64,000 nucleotides of DNA from Candidatus Competibacteraceae bacterium (GCA_003989085.1 RXIV01000004.1:124001-188000), one strand, 5' to 3'. Counted from the first letter of the stretch, positions 9,024 through 17,971 are shown. Numbers and translations are program-made. Notes: generated by a model from the letters alone, not told the origin.

Positions 9024-9647
9024 TTAGAAGCGCATACCGACGTTGAGGCCAACTACCCACGGGTCGATAGCGACAGTGCCGATGTTGCCAAGGCCACTCA
9101 CACTGGCTTTGCTGTCAATGTCGATGTAGCTGAGATCAGCATTGACGAACCAGTTGGGCGCGATGTCGAAGTCGATACCCGCCTGCCCGGCGAAGCCCCA
9201 AGACGAATCCAGGTTCAAACTGGTTCCAGACAACGGGCCGGTAGTGTCCTCGCTAAAGAAGAACGTGTAGTTCAGACCCACCCCGACATACGGGTGAATC
9301 GTGCCTTCCGGCATGAAGTGATACTGGACAAAAAGGGTTGGGGGGAGCTGCCAGGCGCTGGCGACCTTGGTGCCGCCGAGTTCAATATCGTGCTTGAACG
9401 GCAGCGCCAACAGTAACTCAATGCCGATGTTGGGGGTTGCCATGTAGGTGAAGTTGAAACCGAGACTGTAGCCATCATCGACATTGATCATACCGAGCGG
9501 GGTGCTCAGGTTGTCGGATTTCGGGAATACGCCCCAGGCGCCAATCCGCCCTATCCAGCTACCGGCTTCATAGGCTTGGGCCGTTCCAGCCAGCAGACCT
9601 GCCGCAAGCGCCGCGGTCACCGCACTTTTGAGTATTTTTGAGGACAT
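9024..9647 (-). CDS. ompW: Outer-membrane protein OmpW
   Basis: 207-residue eight-stranded outer-membrane beta-barrel of the OmpW family, thought to let small hydrophobic molecules cross the outer membrane. Residues 1-25 are a signal peptide ending GTAQA; the mature part shows alternating hydrophobic strands and ends with the C-terminal Phe (VGLNVGMRF) used by the Bam machinery. ATG at 9647 is preceded by AGGGA; an upstream in-frame extension is rejected because it would bury the signal peptide. It has its own promoter with an FNR-type site (9721-9762) and its own terminator, so it is a single-gene unit. Confidence 0.93.
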   Translation of the reverse strand: MSSKILKSAVTAALAAGLLAGTAQAYEAGSWIGRIGAWGVFPKSDNLSTPLGMINVDDGYSLGFNFTYMATPNIGIELLLALPFKHDIELGGTKVASAWQLPPTLFVQYHFMPEGTIHPYVGVGLNYTFFFSEDTTGPLSGTSLNLDSSWGFAGQAGIDFDIAPNWFVNADLSYIDIDSKASVSGLGNIGTVAIDPWVVGLNVGMRF

Positions 9648-9720
9648 TGCGGACTCCCTAAACAGAGGTTTTTGGTTGATTGATAAACATTGGGCCGGGA
9701 AAGACACAAAATTCCTATGT

Positions 9721-9749
9721 ATTATGCGCAACCCGCCCGGCAGAAACAA
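9721..9749 (-). promoter_or_regulatory. Sigma-70 promoter of ompW
   Basis: On the minus strand: -35 TTGTTT (9749-9744), spacer of exactly 17, -10 CATAAT (9726-9721). The predicted transcription start is near 9714, giving a leader of about 67 bases. The -35 borders the FNR-type site. Confidence 0.7.
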
Positions 9750-9762
9750 TGATGTGTATCAA
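9749..9762 (-). promoter_or_regulatory. FNR-type binding site at the ompW promoter
   Basis: Minus-strand TTGAT-ACAC-ATCAT matches the FNR consensus TTGAT-N4-ATCAA at 9 of 10 positions. Its centre (9755.5) lies about 41.5 bases upstream of the predicted start, the standard class II activator position. E. coli ompW is known to respond to FNR, which supports the call. A CRP or other CRP/FNR-family protein is the alternative. Confidence 0.75.
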
Positions 9763-9782
9763 TTATCCCAAAGCGTCTGTTG

Positions 9783-11624
9783 TCAATCCGCCAATGGCGG
9801 CAGAATCTGCACGACCTCTTCGAAGGTGGTCATACCGGCGGCAATCTGCAAAGCGGCGCTGACCCGCAACGGCCGCATTCCCTGGTTAAAGGCCGCCGAG
9901 CGCAAGGTCTCCTCGGCCATGTCGGCCCGGAATAACCGGCGCAGATCGGGCGTCACCGTCAGCAACTCATACAGCCCAACCCGACCCAGATAGCCGGTGT
10001 TGCGGCATTCCGGGCAGCCTTGCGCTGCTCCGATTGTCTGCGGTTTCGGCAGGGTTAAGGGTTGCACCAGCGCCGTCCATAGCGCTGCATCCATCGATTC
10101 CCGTCCCTTGCAATGCGGGCACAGGGTGCGCACCAGCCGTTGCGCCATTACCCCAATCAGCACGTTCTGAATCAGGTAATAGGGAATGCCCAGATCGAGC
10201 AGCCGGGTAATCGCCGAAGCGGCGTCGTTGGTGTGCAGCGTGGATAACACCAGGTGGCCGGTCAGCGCGGCTTGCACCGCCATTTGCGCGGTTTCGAGAT
10301 CACGGATTTCACCAACCATGATGATATCCGGGTCTTGCCGCAACAGAGTGCGGATTCCCTGGGCGAAACTCAGGTCAATGGCCGGCTGCACCTGCATCTG
10401 GTTGAGTTCCGCCACGACCATTTCAATCGGGTCTTCTACTGTGCAGACGTTGACTTCTGGAATCGCCAAGTGTTTGAGGGTGGTGTAAAGCGTGGTGGTT
10501 TTGCCGGAGCCGGTCGGGCCGGTGACCAGCACGATGCCGTGTGGCCGGGCAATCATCGACCGCCAGGTCGCTTCCTCAGCCGGTGCAAAGCCCAGTTGGC
10601 TGAAGTTTTTGGTCACGGTATCCGGGTCGAAAATCCGCAGTACGCACTTTTCGCCAAAGGCGGTGGGCATGGTGGACAGCCGCAGTTCGATTTCCCGTCC
10701 GGCGGGGGTGCGGGTTTTGATCCGGCCATCCTGCGGGCGGCGCTTCTCAGCGACGTCCATCCGCCCCAGAATCTTGATTCGGCTGGTGACAGCGCTCATC
10801 ACCACCGGTGGCAATTGGTAGATCGAGTTCAGCACGCCGTCAATGCGGAACCGGATTTGGCCCTGATCGCGTCGCGGCTCCAGATGAATATCGCTGGCTC
10901 GCTGGGAAAAGGCGTATTGCAGCAGCCAGTCGACGATTTGGACAATGGGCCGTTCATCGGCGCTCAACTCGCCGCGTCGGCCCAGCTCCAGTAGTTGCTC
11001 AAAGTTGAGAATTCCGGAAGCCGGCTCTATCGCCCCTTTCAGGGCGCCGCGCACCGAGCGCGATACGCCGTAGAATTCCATCTGGTAACGGTTGATATCC
11101 AGCGGATTGGCAATGACCCGGGTGATTTCGCGGCGCAGGGTTTGGCGCAATACGTCTTGCCACTCGCTCAGATACGGTTCAGCGGTGGCGAACACCACCC
11201 GGTTTGGGTCCGCCGCCACTGGCAGAATTTGGTAGCGGGCAGCATAGTCGTAGGAAACGAACGGCAGTAGCCGTTCGACAGCGGCAATATCCAGTTTGAG
11301 CGGGTCAATGCGCAGGTAGGGCAGCCCGGCCTTGCCCGCCAGCCATTCGGTCAGCAGTTCCAAACTCAAGACCTGGTGCGGAGGTTGTAACCGCCGCAGT
11401 TGCTTGTTGGCGATCACCACCAACGGATGCAGTTCGCCACGCTCGGCCCGGAAACCCGCCAGCGCCCGTTCGGCCTCAGCCGGGTCTACCCAGCCATCCG
11501 CCGCTAGTTCGTCCAGCACTTCTTTTACGGTCAGCCGATGTTCCGGCAGGCGCGACCGGGCGAAGGGAACCGTGTCGTTCAGGTTGGTCCGGGTCAGCGA
11601 GGGAGTTGGAATAGCCGGGTTCAC
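9783..11624 (-). CDS. GspE/PilB-family secretion or pilus ATPase
   Basis: 613-residue hexameric traffic ATPase of the type II secretion/type IV pilus superfamily. An N-terminal MshEN/T2SSE_N-like domain (about 30-190) is followed by the ATPase: Walker A GPTGSGKT (369-376), Asp box, Walker B DIIMVGEIRD (433-442), His box LSTLHTNDA, and a zinc motif with Cys pairs CPHC (C502/C505) and CPEC (C537/C540). Start GTG overlaps the uvrD stop (GTGA), so it is translationally coupled to uvrD. No other secretion or pilus gene is nearby, so its machine (T2SS, MSHA-type or type IV pilus) cannot be named. Confidence 0.88.
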   Translation of the reverse strand: MNPAIPTPSLTRTNLNDTVPFARSRLPEHRLTVKEVLDELAADGWVDPAEAERALAGFRAERGELHPLVVIANKQLRRLQPPHQVLSLELLTEWLAGKAGLPYLRIDPLKLDIAAVERLLPFVSYDYAARYQILPVAADPNRVVFATAEPYLSEWQDVLRQTLRREITRVIANPLDINRYQMEFYGVSRSVRGALKGAIEPASGILNFEQLLELGRRGELSADERPIVQIVDWLLQYAFSQRASDIHLEPRRDQGQIRFRIDGVLNSIYQLPPVVMSAVTSRIKILGRMDVAEKRRPQDGRIKTRTPAGREIELRLSTMPTAFGEKCVLRIFDPDTVTKNFSQLGFAPAEEATWRSMIARPHGIVLVTGPTGSGKTTTLYTTLKHLAIPEVNVCTVEDPIEMVVAELNQMQVQPAIDLSFAQGIRTLLRQDPDIIMVGEIRDLETAQMAVQAALTGHLVLSTLHTNDAASAITRLLDLGIPYYLIQNVLIGVMAQRLVRTLCPHCKGRESMDAALWTALVQPLTLPKPQTIGAAQGCPECRNTGYLGRVGLYELLTVTPDLRRLFRADMAEETLRSAAFNQGMRPLRVSAALQIAAGMTTFEEVVQILPPLAD

Positions 11625-13816
11625 AGTTTTTCCAGTTTGGCGTAAGCGACAACCAGCCATTTGGAGCCGCCGGCGGTTGGGAAATCAACCCGCGCCCGAG
11701 CATGGTAGCCAGCCCCCTCCACCTCCAAGACTGTGCCTTCGCCAAATTGCGGGTGGCGCACTCGCTGCTGGGGTCGCAGACCCGTTGGAGTGGCGGAGGC
11801 GGGCGCAGCGGATCGGAACGCAGGCGCACTTTTGCCCTGGCTTGGCGCTTTGGTTCGGGCGCGAACGTCATGGGTGAGTTCAGCGGGGATTTCACCGACG
11901 AAGCGCGAAGGATGTTGGTCACTTTGGCGACCATAGAGGTTGCGCCGTTCAGCATGGCAGAGATACAGCTTGCGCTGGGCGCGGGTGACGCCAACATAGG
12001 CCAGTCGCCGTTCTTCTTCCAGCTTGGCGGGTTCAGCCGCCGACCGGTTGTGCGGAAACAGCCCTTCTTCCAGCCCGACCAGAAACACCACTGGAAACTC
12101 TAGTCCCTTGGCCATGTGCATGGTCATCAGTTGCACTGCATCATCGCCGGGCGAACCCTGGCCCTGGCCGGATTCCAGCACTGCATGGGCCAGAAAAGCG
12201 TTGAGCCAGTCGGGTTCATCAGGATCGGCGCCGACCACAACCGGATCGGTGTGAGTGATGAAGTCGCTACAGGCGTTGACCAGTTCTTCCAGATTTTCGA
12301 CCCGCATTTCGCCTTTGTCGTCCTTGGCCTGTTCGTACATCGCCCGCAAGCCGCTACGGGTGATGACCCATTCAGCGCGACCGGGCAATGGTTGCTCGCG
12401 GCTGTCATGATCCAGGGTCTCGATCAGGTTTAGAAACCCGCGCACCGCACTGGCGCTCCGCCCACTCAGGCCACCAGTAGTCAGCAACTGCGCGGCGGCT
12501 TGCCACAGCGAACTGCCTTGGGCGCGTGCGGTTTCGCGGAGGATGTCGAGGGTGCGCTCACCGATGCTACGTGGCGGGTTATTCACTGCCCGTTCGAAGG
12601 AGGGATCGTCGTTGCGGTTGGCGAGCAGCCGCAAATAGGCGAGAGCATCCTTGATTTCGGCGCGTTCAAAGAAACGCAGCCCGCCGTAAATCCGATAAGG
12701 GATCGCCATGCCGATCAGGGTTTCCTCGAAAATCCGCGACTGGGCATTGGAGCGGTACAGAATCGCCGCGTCGTTCCGTTGACCACCTGCCGTTACCCAT
12801 TGCCGGATGCGTTCAACTACGAACCGCGCCTCGTCGATTTCGGTGAAGGCGTTATAAATCTGAATGGGCTCGCCGTCGCCAGCGTCAGTCCACAGGTTCT
12901 TGCCCAACCGGGCGGCGTTATGGGCGATCAACGCATTGGCGGCCTTGAGAATGGCCCCGGTGGAGCGGTAATTTTGTTCGAGGCGAATGGTTGCAGCATC
13001 GGGGAAATCATCGGCGAACTTTTGAATGTTCTCGACTTTTGAGCCGCGCCACCCGTACACGCATTGATCATCGTCACCCACAATGAACACATCGCCCCGG
13101 CCACTGGTCAGCAGCCGCACCCACTGATATTGAATGGTGTTGGTGTCCTGAAACTCGTCCACCAGGACGTGCTGAAAACGATCGCGGTAATGAGTCAGCA
13201 GATCGGGATGATCGCGCCAGAGTTCATAAGCCCGCAGCAGCAATTCGCCAAAGTCCACCAGCCCACTGCGTTCGCATTCCTGCTGATAGGCGGTGTAGAT
13301 GCGCTGGTTCTGGCGTTGGGCTGGATTGCCGTCATCGGCCAGATCGGTGGGGCGCTGGCCTTCATCCTTGCAGCGGTTGATGAAACCGGCGCACTGAGCA
13401 GGCGGCCACTTTTTGTCGTCTACATTCAACCCGCGCAACACCCGTTTCAGCAGCCGGGTTTGATCATCGCTGTCGAGAATCTGGAAGGAGCGGGGCAGGC
13501 GGGCTTCCTGCCAGTGCTGGCGCAACAGGCGGTGAGCGATGCCGTGAAAGGTGCCGATCCACAGCCCGCCGAGAGGCTGATCCATCTGTTCTTCAACCCG
13601 GCGGCGCATTTCGGCGGCGGCCCTGTTGGTGAAGGTGACGGCCAGAATCGACCAGGGTGAGGCGGTTTCGACCGCCAGCAGCCAGGCAATGCGCCGGATA
13701 AGCACTCGGGTTTTGCCGCTACCTGCCCCGGCCAGCACCCGCAAAGGCCCCTGGGGCGCGGTGACGGCGGCCCGCTGGGGTTCATTGAGATCGTTGAGAA
13801 TCCAGGAAATGTCCAT
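11621..13816 (-). CDS. uvrD: DNA helicase II UvrD
   Basis: 731-residue SF1A 3'-5' helicase for nucleotide-excision and mismatch repair and for clearing RNA polymerase or recombinase from DNA. Starts like E. coli UvrD (MDISWILNDLNEPQ), Walker A AGAGSGKT (29-36), Walker B VDEFQDTN, GDDDQCVYGWRG motif III, and a C-terminal Tudor-like segment (VRHPQFGEGTVLEVEG) known in UvrD/PcrA to touch RNA polymerase. The full C-terminus distinguishes it from Rep. No Shine-Dalgarno precedes the ATG; a perfect palindrome with an extended -10 ends 4 bases upstream, suggesting a leaderless mRNA. It is coupled to the downstream ATPase gene. Confidence 0.93.
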   Translation of the reverse strand: MDISWILNDLNEPQRAAVTAPQGPLRVLAGAGSGKTRVLIRRIAWLLAVETASPWSILAVTFTNRAAAEMRRRVEEQMDQPLGGLWIGTFHGIAHRLLRQHWQEARLPRSFQILDSDDQTRLLKRVLRGLNVDDKKWPPAQCAGFINRCKDEGQRPTDLADDGNPAQRQNQRIYTAYQQECERSGLVDFGELLLRAYELWRDHPDLLTHYRDRFQHVLVDEFQDTNTIQYQWVRLLTSGRGDVFIVGDDDQCVYGWRGSKVENIQKFADDFPDAATIRLEQNYRSTGAILKAANALIAHNAARLGKNLWTDAGDGEPIQIYNAFTEIDEARFVVERIRQWVTAGGQRNDAAILYRSNAQSRIFEETLIGMAIPYRIYGGLRFFERAEIKDALAYLRLLANRNDDPSFERAVNNPPRSIGERTLDILRETARAQGSSLWQAAAQLLTTGGLSGRSASAVRGFLNLIETLDHDSREQPLPGRAEWVITRSGLRAMYEQAKDDKGEMRVENLEELVNACSDFITHTDPVVVGADPDEPDWLNAFLAHAVLESGQGQGSPGDDAVQLMTMHMAKGLEFPVVFLVGLEEGLFPHNRSAAEPAKLEEERRLAYVGVTRAQRKLYLCHAERRNLYGRQSDQHPSRFVGEIPAELTHDVRARTKAPSQGKSAPAFRSAAPASATPTGLRPQQRVRHPQFGEGTVLEVEGAGYHARARVDFPTAGGSKWLVVAYAKLEKL

Positions 13817-13820
13817 AGCC

Positions 13821-13841
13821 GGCGATTCTAGCAGAATCGCC
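13821..13841 (-). promoter_or_regulatory. Palindrome carrying an extended -10 promoter just upstream of uvrD
   Basis: A perfect 9-base inverted repeat GGCGATTCT-AGC-AGAATCGCC. On the minus strand it contains TGC-TAGAAT, an extended -10 element (13833-13825), with expected start near 13818, only about 2 bases before the uvrD ATG (13816). No good -35 was found. Alternatively it may be a hairpin after pyrF, but there is no T-run. Confidence 0.5.
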
Positions 13842-13888
13842 CCAGGCGGACGGCGCTCAGCCTACCGTTGTCAGAGACCATGCCTTGC

Positions 13889-14596
13889 TCAAAGCGCCGC
13901 CGCGATTTCGTCCTGCATTTGCCGGACGATGGCGACCGGATCGGCGGCGTCGCGGATCGGGCGGCCCACCACGATATGATCTGCACCATTGCGGATGGCT
14001 TCACCCGCCGACACAATCCGTTTCTGGTCGTCCGCCGCCACTGCGTCATTGCTGCCGGGCCGGATGCCGGGCGTTACGATCAGCAAGCGGTCGCCCAGTC
14101 CTTCCCGTAGTCGTTGCGCTTCCAGGCCGGAAGACACCACGCCATCGCAGCCGAGTTCGAGCGCTTTTTTGGCTCGGTGGTAAACCAGATCCTGAATGGT
14201 TCCGGTCAGACCCATCGCCCGCAGGTCGGATTCGTCAAAGCTGGTTAGCACCGTGACAGCCAGAATCTTGGCGGTATTTCGTTCCTTGATGGCGGCCCGC
14301 AGGATTGGGTCGTTGCCATGAACGGTGATGAAGGTCGCGCCCTTATCCCTCAACTCGCGCACCGCCAGCGCCACCGTCTCCGGGATGTCGAAAAACTTCA
14401 GGTCAACCATGACTTGGCAGCCGCGATTCAGGATCATCTCGATCGCGGGAAAACCGCCCGCCAGAAACAATTGCAGGCCGACCTTGTAGAATTGGACCTG
14501 ATCGCCAAGGCGATCCAGCCAGCGTTCCGCGTCGTCTTTGGAACTGACATCCAGCGCAAAGATGATGCGTTGATTCAGAGGGATATTTTTTGCCAT
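13889..14596 (-). CDS. pyrF: Orotidine-5'-phosphate decarboxylase
   Basis: 235-residue class 1 OMP decarboxylase making UMP from OMP, the last step of de novo pyrimidine synthesis. The catalytic charged network DLKFFDIPET (D65, K67, D70) is intact; the phosphate-binding end VTPGIRP and VVGRPI are visible. ATG at 14596 is preferred over a GTG at 14614 because a GGGA sits just upstream and family N-termini match MAKNIPLNQRIIFALD. It lies 42 bases after yhbY on the same strand and before uvrD; pyrF is often followed by unrelated housekeeping genes. Confidence 0.95.
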   Translation of the reverse strand: MAKNIPLNQRIIFALDVSSKDDAERWLDRLGDQVQFYKVGLQLFLAGGFPAIEMILNRGCQVMVDLKFFDIPETVALAVRELRDKGATFITVHGNDPILRAAIKERNTAKILAVTVLTSFDESDLRAMGLTGTIQDLVYHRAKKALELGCDGVVSSGLEAQRLREGLGDRLLIVTPGIRPGSNDAVAADDQKRIVSAGEAIRNGADHIVVGRPIRDAADPVAIVRQMQDEIAAAL

Positions 14597-14638
14597 GGGT
14601 ATTCCCGATCTCACGATGGCTTGGGTTGAATGCAGCCG

Positions 14639-14935
14639 CTAAGGCAATGTAATGCGTGGCGCTTCATGATTGCGGCGGAACAGGGTGGCGACATGCCCAA
14701 TCCGCTGAACCAGCGCTGCGCCGGTGGTCGCGCAGATTTCGCTAATCATCTGGTCGCGGTTTTCTCGATCTTCGGCATTGACCCGAATCTTGAGCAGTTC
14801 GTGACGGTCCAGTGCCTGGATAATTTCGTGCAGGACTGCCGGAGTTACGCCATGATCGCCGATAATCACGACCGGTTTACGGGGATGCGCCAGAGCTTTG
14901 AGATGACGCTTTTGCGGATTGCTGAGATCGAACAC
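14639..14935 (-). CDS. yhbY: CRS1-YhbY RNA-binding protein (ribosome assembly factor)
   Basis: 98-residue single CRM-domain protein, aligning end to end with E. coli YhbY (LSNPQKRHLKALAH near the N-terminus, PVVIIGDHGVT with the GxxG-type loop, ALDRHELLKIRV, EDRENR). YhbY binds pre-50S particles and assists large-subunit assembly. Start is GTG at 14935; a stop lies just upstream in frame so no longer form exists. The start codon is only 17 bases from the divergent start at 14953, so its promoter must lie inside the opposite gene. The yhbY|rlmE-ftsH divergence is conserved in gammaproteobacteria. Confidence 0.93.
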   Translation of the reverse strand: MFDLSNPQKRHLKALAHPRKPVVIIGDHGVTPAVLHEIIQALDRHELLKIRVNAEDRENRDQMISEICATTGAALVQRIGHVATLFRRNHEAPRITLP

Positions 14936-14952
14936 GCGAAGGAGACCGGACT

Positions 14953-15225
14953 ATGGTGAAAGAGACAAGCAGTGTACCCGGCGGCAAGGGCATGACGGTA
15001 GCCCCTAGTCCGTTCAATGAAGTTAAGCTGGATTTGGGCATTATCCTGGCGGTTGGCGGATTGTTGCTGTTAGCGCAAGGGCGGATGATGGGCAGTCTGC
15101 CGCTGCAACTGCTGGCGCTGACCGGCTATGGTGTGCTGGGTTTGATTTGGATCGTGGCGCGCACCCGCCGGATCATGTCCAAACTTGGCAACCCTCTGGA
15201 GTCACCATCGCATGGCCCGCACTAA
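14953..15225 (+). CDS. Small two-TM membrane protein between yhbY and rlmE
   Basis: 90 residues, not recognised. A polar N-terminus (1-27) leads to two hydrophobic helices (about 29-46 and 52-67) joined by a short loop QGRMMGS, then a basic, polar C-terminus ([11 protein letters not shown]). An AAGGAG sits 9 bases before the ATG, and the 3' end overlaps the rlmE start by 14 bases, both arguing for a real, coupled gene. No signal peptide or catalytic motif. Position with rlmE and ftsH suggests envelope stress or ribosome context, but function is unknown. Confidence 0.65.
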   Translation: MVKETSSVPGGKGMTVAPSPFNEVKLDLGIILAVGGLLLLAQGRMMGSLPLQLLALTGYGVLGLIWIVARTRRIMSKLGNPLESPSHGPH

Positions 15226-15832
15226 CAGTAGCGCCCGCTGGTTGCGGGAACATTTTACCGATGAATACGTCAAACGCGCCCAGCAGGAGGGTTATCGCTC
15301 CCGTGCCGTCTACAAGTTACTGGAAATCAATGAGAAAGATCGGCTGGTGCGGCCCGGTCTGACGGTAGTGGATTTGGGAGCGGCCCCCGGCGGCTGGTCG
15401 CAACTGGCCATGAAGTTGATGGGTGGGCAGGGTGTCGTGATCGCGCTGGATATTTTGCCGATGGAGCCACTGGCCGGCGTCGAATTCATTCAGGGTGATT
15501 TCCGGGAGATGGCGGTATTGGAACAGTTGCTGGTGGTTCTGGAACATCGTCCGGTGGATCTGATTCTGGCGGATATGGCCCCGAATACCAGTGGTATAAA
15601 AGCCGTCGATCAGCCGCGTGGGATGTATCTGAATGAACTGGCGCTGGATTTTGCCCGACGCTGCCTGAGGCCCGGCGGTGATTTCCTGCTCAAGGCGTTT
15701 CAGGGCGAAGGTTTCGATGCTTTTCTGAAAGAATTGCGGATGGTTTTCGTCAGTGTGGCTCCACGCAAACCCAAAGCCTCCCGCGCCCGCAGCGCCGAGC
15801 AGTATCTGTTGGCCAGGAACTATCGTGGGTGA
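15212..15832 (+). CDS. rlmE: 23S rRNA 2'-O-methyltransferase RlmE (FtsJ/RrmJ)
   Basis: 206-residue SAM-dependent enzyme that methylates U2552 of 23S rRNA in the A-loop, a late heat-inducible step of 50S maturation. Family landmarks: [10 protein letters not shown] (catalytic Lys), [13 protein letters not shown] (SAM motif I), [12 protein letters not shown] (catalytic Asp), [11 protein letters not shown] (catalytic Lys), and [14 protein letters not shown] (Glu), completing the K-D-K-E tetrad. ATG at 15212 has GGAG about 10 bases upstream; the longer frame from 15185 is rejected on family length. Overlaps the preceding small membrane gene; ftsH follows after 132 bases. Confidence 0.95.
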   Translation: MARTNSSARWLREHFTDEYVKRAQQEGYRSRAVYKLLEINEKDRLVRPGLTVVDLGAAPGGWSQLAMKLMGGQGVVIALDILPMEPLAGVEFIQGDFREMAVLEQLLVVLEHRPVDLILADMAPNTSGIKAVDQPRGMYLNELALDFARRCLRPGGDFLLKAFQGEGFDAFLKELRMVFVSVAPRKPKASRARSAEQYLLARNYRG

Positions 15833-15846
15833 TTCCGTCTAAAAAA

Positions 15847-15875
15847 CTTGCAATTTCACGATCTGACACCCATAT
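15847..15875 (+). promoter_or_regulatory. Sigma-32 (heat-shock) type promoter of ftsH
   Basis: CTTGCAA (15847-15853), 14-base spacer, ACCCATAT (15868-15875) match the sigma-32 consensus CTTGAAA / CCCCATNT with 6 of 7 and 7 of 8 positions. Start would be near 15882, leaving an 83-base leader before ftsH. In E. coli ftsH belongs to the heat-shock regulon, with its promoter upstream of ftsJ; here one lies directly before ftsH. Confidence 0.6.
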
Positions 15876-15964
15876 AACCAAGGACGGGCGTTGGCTTTCC
15901 GCAGTGTCCCCGCATACCTTTTGGTCGCATCCTTCCCGAATTCCGCAGCGTTGAGGCCCCTACT

Positions 15965-17887
15965 TTGAACGACATGGTCAAAAACATCCTTTTGTGGGTG
16001 GTCATCGCCGTTGTGCTGATGTCCGTATTCAACAGTTTTGGACCCAAGGTGGCGCCCTCCGCCCAAATGTCCTATTCACAATTCCTGCAAGAAACCAAAC
16101 AAGGGAAAATCGCCCAGGTCAGTATTGATGGCCGCGCCATTGTGGGCCGTACCAGCGGCGGTGAGCGTTTTACCACCTACAGCCCGGAAACCGACAACAG
16201 CGCCATGATTGGCGAGTTGCTCAATCGTGGCGTGGACATTGAGGGTCAGCCGCCGGAAAAACAGGGGCTGCTGATGCAAATTTTCATCTCGTGGTTCCCC
16301 ATGTTGTTGCTGATCGGCATCTGGATTTTCTTCCTGCGGCAAATGCAGGGGGGCGGGGCGGGGCGAGGTGCGATGTCTTTCGGCAAATCCCGCGCCCGGA
16401 TGATGGGCGAAGACCAGATCAAAATTACTTTCGCCGATGTCGCCGGTGTGGATGAGGCCAAGGAAGAGGTCGCGGAACTGGTCGAATTCCTGCGCGATCC
16501 CAGTAAGTTCCAGAAACTCGGCGGCAAGATTCCGCGTGGGGTGCTGATGGTCGGTTCGCCCGGCACCGGTAAAACCTTGTTGGCCAAAGCCATCGCCGGC
16601 GAGGCCAAAGTGCCATTCTTCTCGATTTCTGGCTCCGATTTCGTGGAAATGTTCGTCGGGGTTGGCGCCTCGCGGGTGCGCGATATGTTCGAGCAGGCCA
16701 AGAAACACGCACCCTGCATCATCTTCATTGATGAAATCGACGCGGTAGGCCGGCATCGTGGCGCAGGTCTCGGCGGCGGTCATGACGAGCGCGAACAGAC
16801 CTTGAATCAACTACTGGTCGAAATGGACGGCTTTGAGGGCAATGAAGGGATTATCGTCATTGCCGCCACCAATCGCCCGGATGTCCTCGATCCGGCGCTG
16901 CTGCGACCGGGGCGTTTTGACCGGCAAGTGGTGGTGCCGCTGCCCGATGTGCGTGGCCGCGAGCAGATTCTCAAAGTCCACATGCGGAAAGTGCCGCTGT
17001 CCGACAATGTCAAGCCGTCGGTGATTGCCCGGGGCACTCCTGGTTTTTCCGGGGCCGATCTGGCTAATCTGGTGAATGAGGCGGCGCTGTTCGCCGCCCG
17101 CTCCAACAAGCAGGATGTGGATATGGAGGATTTCGAGAAGGCCAAGGACAAGATCATGATGGGCGCGGAGCGGAAGTCGATGGTGATGAACGAGGAGGAA
17201 AAGAAGCTCACGGCTTATCACGAGGCCGGCCACGCCATTGTTGGGCGGCTGGTGCCAGCGCATGATCCGGTCTACAAGGTCAGCATCATTCCCCGGGGCC
17301 GGGCGCTCGGCGTGACCATGTTCCTGCCGGAAGGCGACCGCTACAGCTACAGCAAGCAACGGCTGGAGAGCCAGATTTCCAGCCTATTTGGCGGGCGGAT
17401 CGCCGAGGCGATCATCTTCGGCGCCGATTACGTCACTACGGGCGCTCAGAATGACATCGAGCGGGCTACTGACATTGCCCGCAACATGGTCACCAAATGG
17501 GGATTGTCCGATCGAATGGGACCATTGACCTACAGCGAGGATGACGGCGAAGTGTTTCTGGGGCGCAGCGTAACCCGGCACAAGAGCGTGTCGGATGAAA
17601 CCGCGCACATCATCGATCAGGAAATCCGCTCGACCATTGATCGCAACTACCAGCGAGCTGAAAGGCTGCTGCGGGAGCACTTTGACCAGCTTCACGCGAT
17701 GGCTGATGCGCTGATCAAATATGAAACCATTGATTCCGATCAAATTGACGACATCATGGACGGCCGTCCGCCGCGAGAGCCAGTAGACATTAGCGCTGAT
17801 TCGCCACCACCCGCTGCCGGTTTGCCGATTAGTCTGGACAAAACCTTGGGCAAAGGGCCTATTGGTGGACCCGCCCAGCAGCATTAA
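15965..17887 (+). CDS. ftsH: ATP-dependent zinc metalloprotease FtsH
   Basis: 640-residue membrane-anchored AAA+ protease that degrades membrane proteins and, in enterics, LpxC and sigma-32. Two N-terminal helices (about 7-23 and 105-125) flank the periplasmic domain; the AAA module has Walker A GSPGTGKT (197-204; Ser replaces the common Pro), pore loop FVGVG, Walker [10 protein letters not shown] and SRH; the protease site is HEAGH (H419-H423). TTG at 15965 is chosen because GAGG (15953-15956) is 8 bases upstream; the ATG at 15974 (MVKNIL) is a possible alternative and matches the commonly used E. coli start. A strong terminator follows. Confidence 0.96.
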   Translation: MNDMVKNILLWVVIAVVLMSVFNSFGPKVAPSAQMSYSQFLQETKQGKIAQVSIDGRAIVGRTSGGERFTTYSPETDNSAMIGELLNRGVDIEGQPPEKQGLLMQIFISWFPMLLLIGIWIFFLRQMQGGGAGRGAMSFGKSRARMMGEDQIKITFADVAGVDEAKEEVAELVEFLRDPSKFQKLGGKIPRGVLMVGSPGTGKTLLAKAIAGEAKVPFFSISGSDFVEMFVGVGASRVRDMFEQAKKHAPCIIFIDEIDAVGRHRGAGLGGGHDEREQTLNQLLVEMDGFEGNEGIIVIAATNRPDVLDPALLRPGRFDRQVVVPLPDVRGREQILKVHMRKVPLSDNVKPSVIARGTPGFSGADLANLVNEAALFAARSNKQDVDMEDFEKAKDKIMMGAERKSMVMNEEEKKLTAYHEAGHAIVGRLVPAHDPVYKVSIIPRGRALGVTMFLPEGDRYSYSKQRLESQISSLFGGRIAEAIIFGADYVTTGAQNDIERATDIARNMVTKWGLSDRMGPLTYSEDDGEVFLGRSVTRHKSVSDETAHIIDQEIRSTIDRNYQRAERLLREHFDQLHAMADALIKYETIDSDQIDDIMDGRPPREPVDISADSPPPAAGLPISLDKTLGKGPIGGPAQQH

Positions 17888-17920
17888 GCAGCGATAAGTA
17901 GCAACATTGCCCCTTAACCC

Positions 17921-17956
17921 GGCTCCTCTTCCCATTGGTGGAAGCGGAGCCTTTTT
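17921..17956 (+). terminator. Intrinsic terminator after ftsH, abutting folP
   Basis: A 12-base stem (GGCTCCTCTTCC / GGAAGCGGAGCC, one mismatch) with a 7-base loop and five T. The T-run ends 15 bases before the folP ATG, so downstream genes need readthrough or a promoter upstream of the hairpin. Confidence 0.85.
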
Positions 17957-17971
17957 GTTGGACTTGCAACC

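Noticed and set aside
8712..9416. 234-residue plus-strand frame overlapping the end of dld-II and ompW
   Set aside because: Antisense to ompW coding sequence and crosses its terminator.
10254..10994. 246-residue plus-strand frame opposite the GspE/PilB ATPase
   Set aside because: Antisense to conserved ATPase motifs; no independent support.
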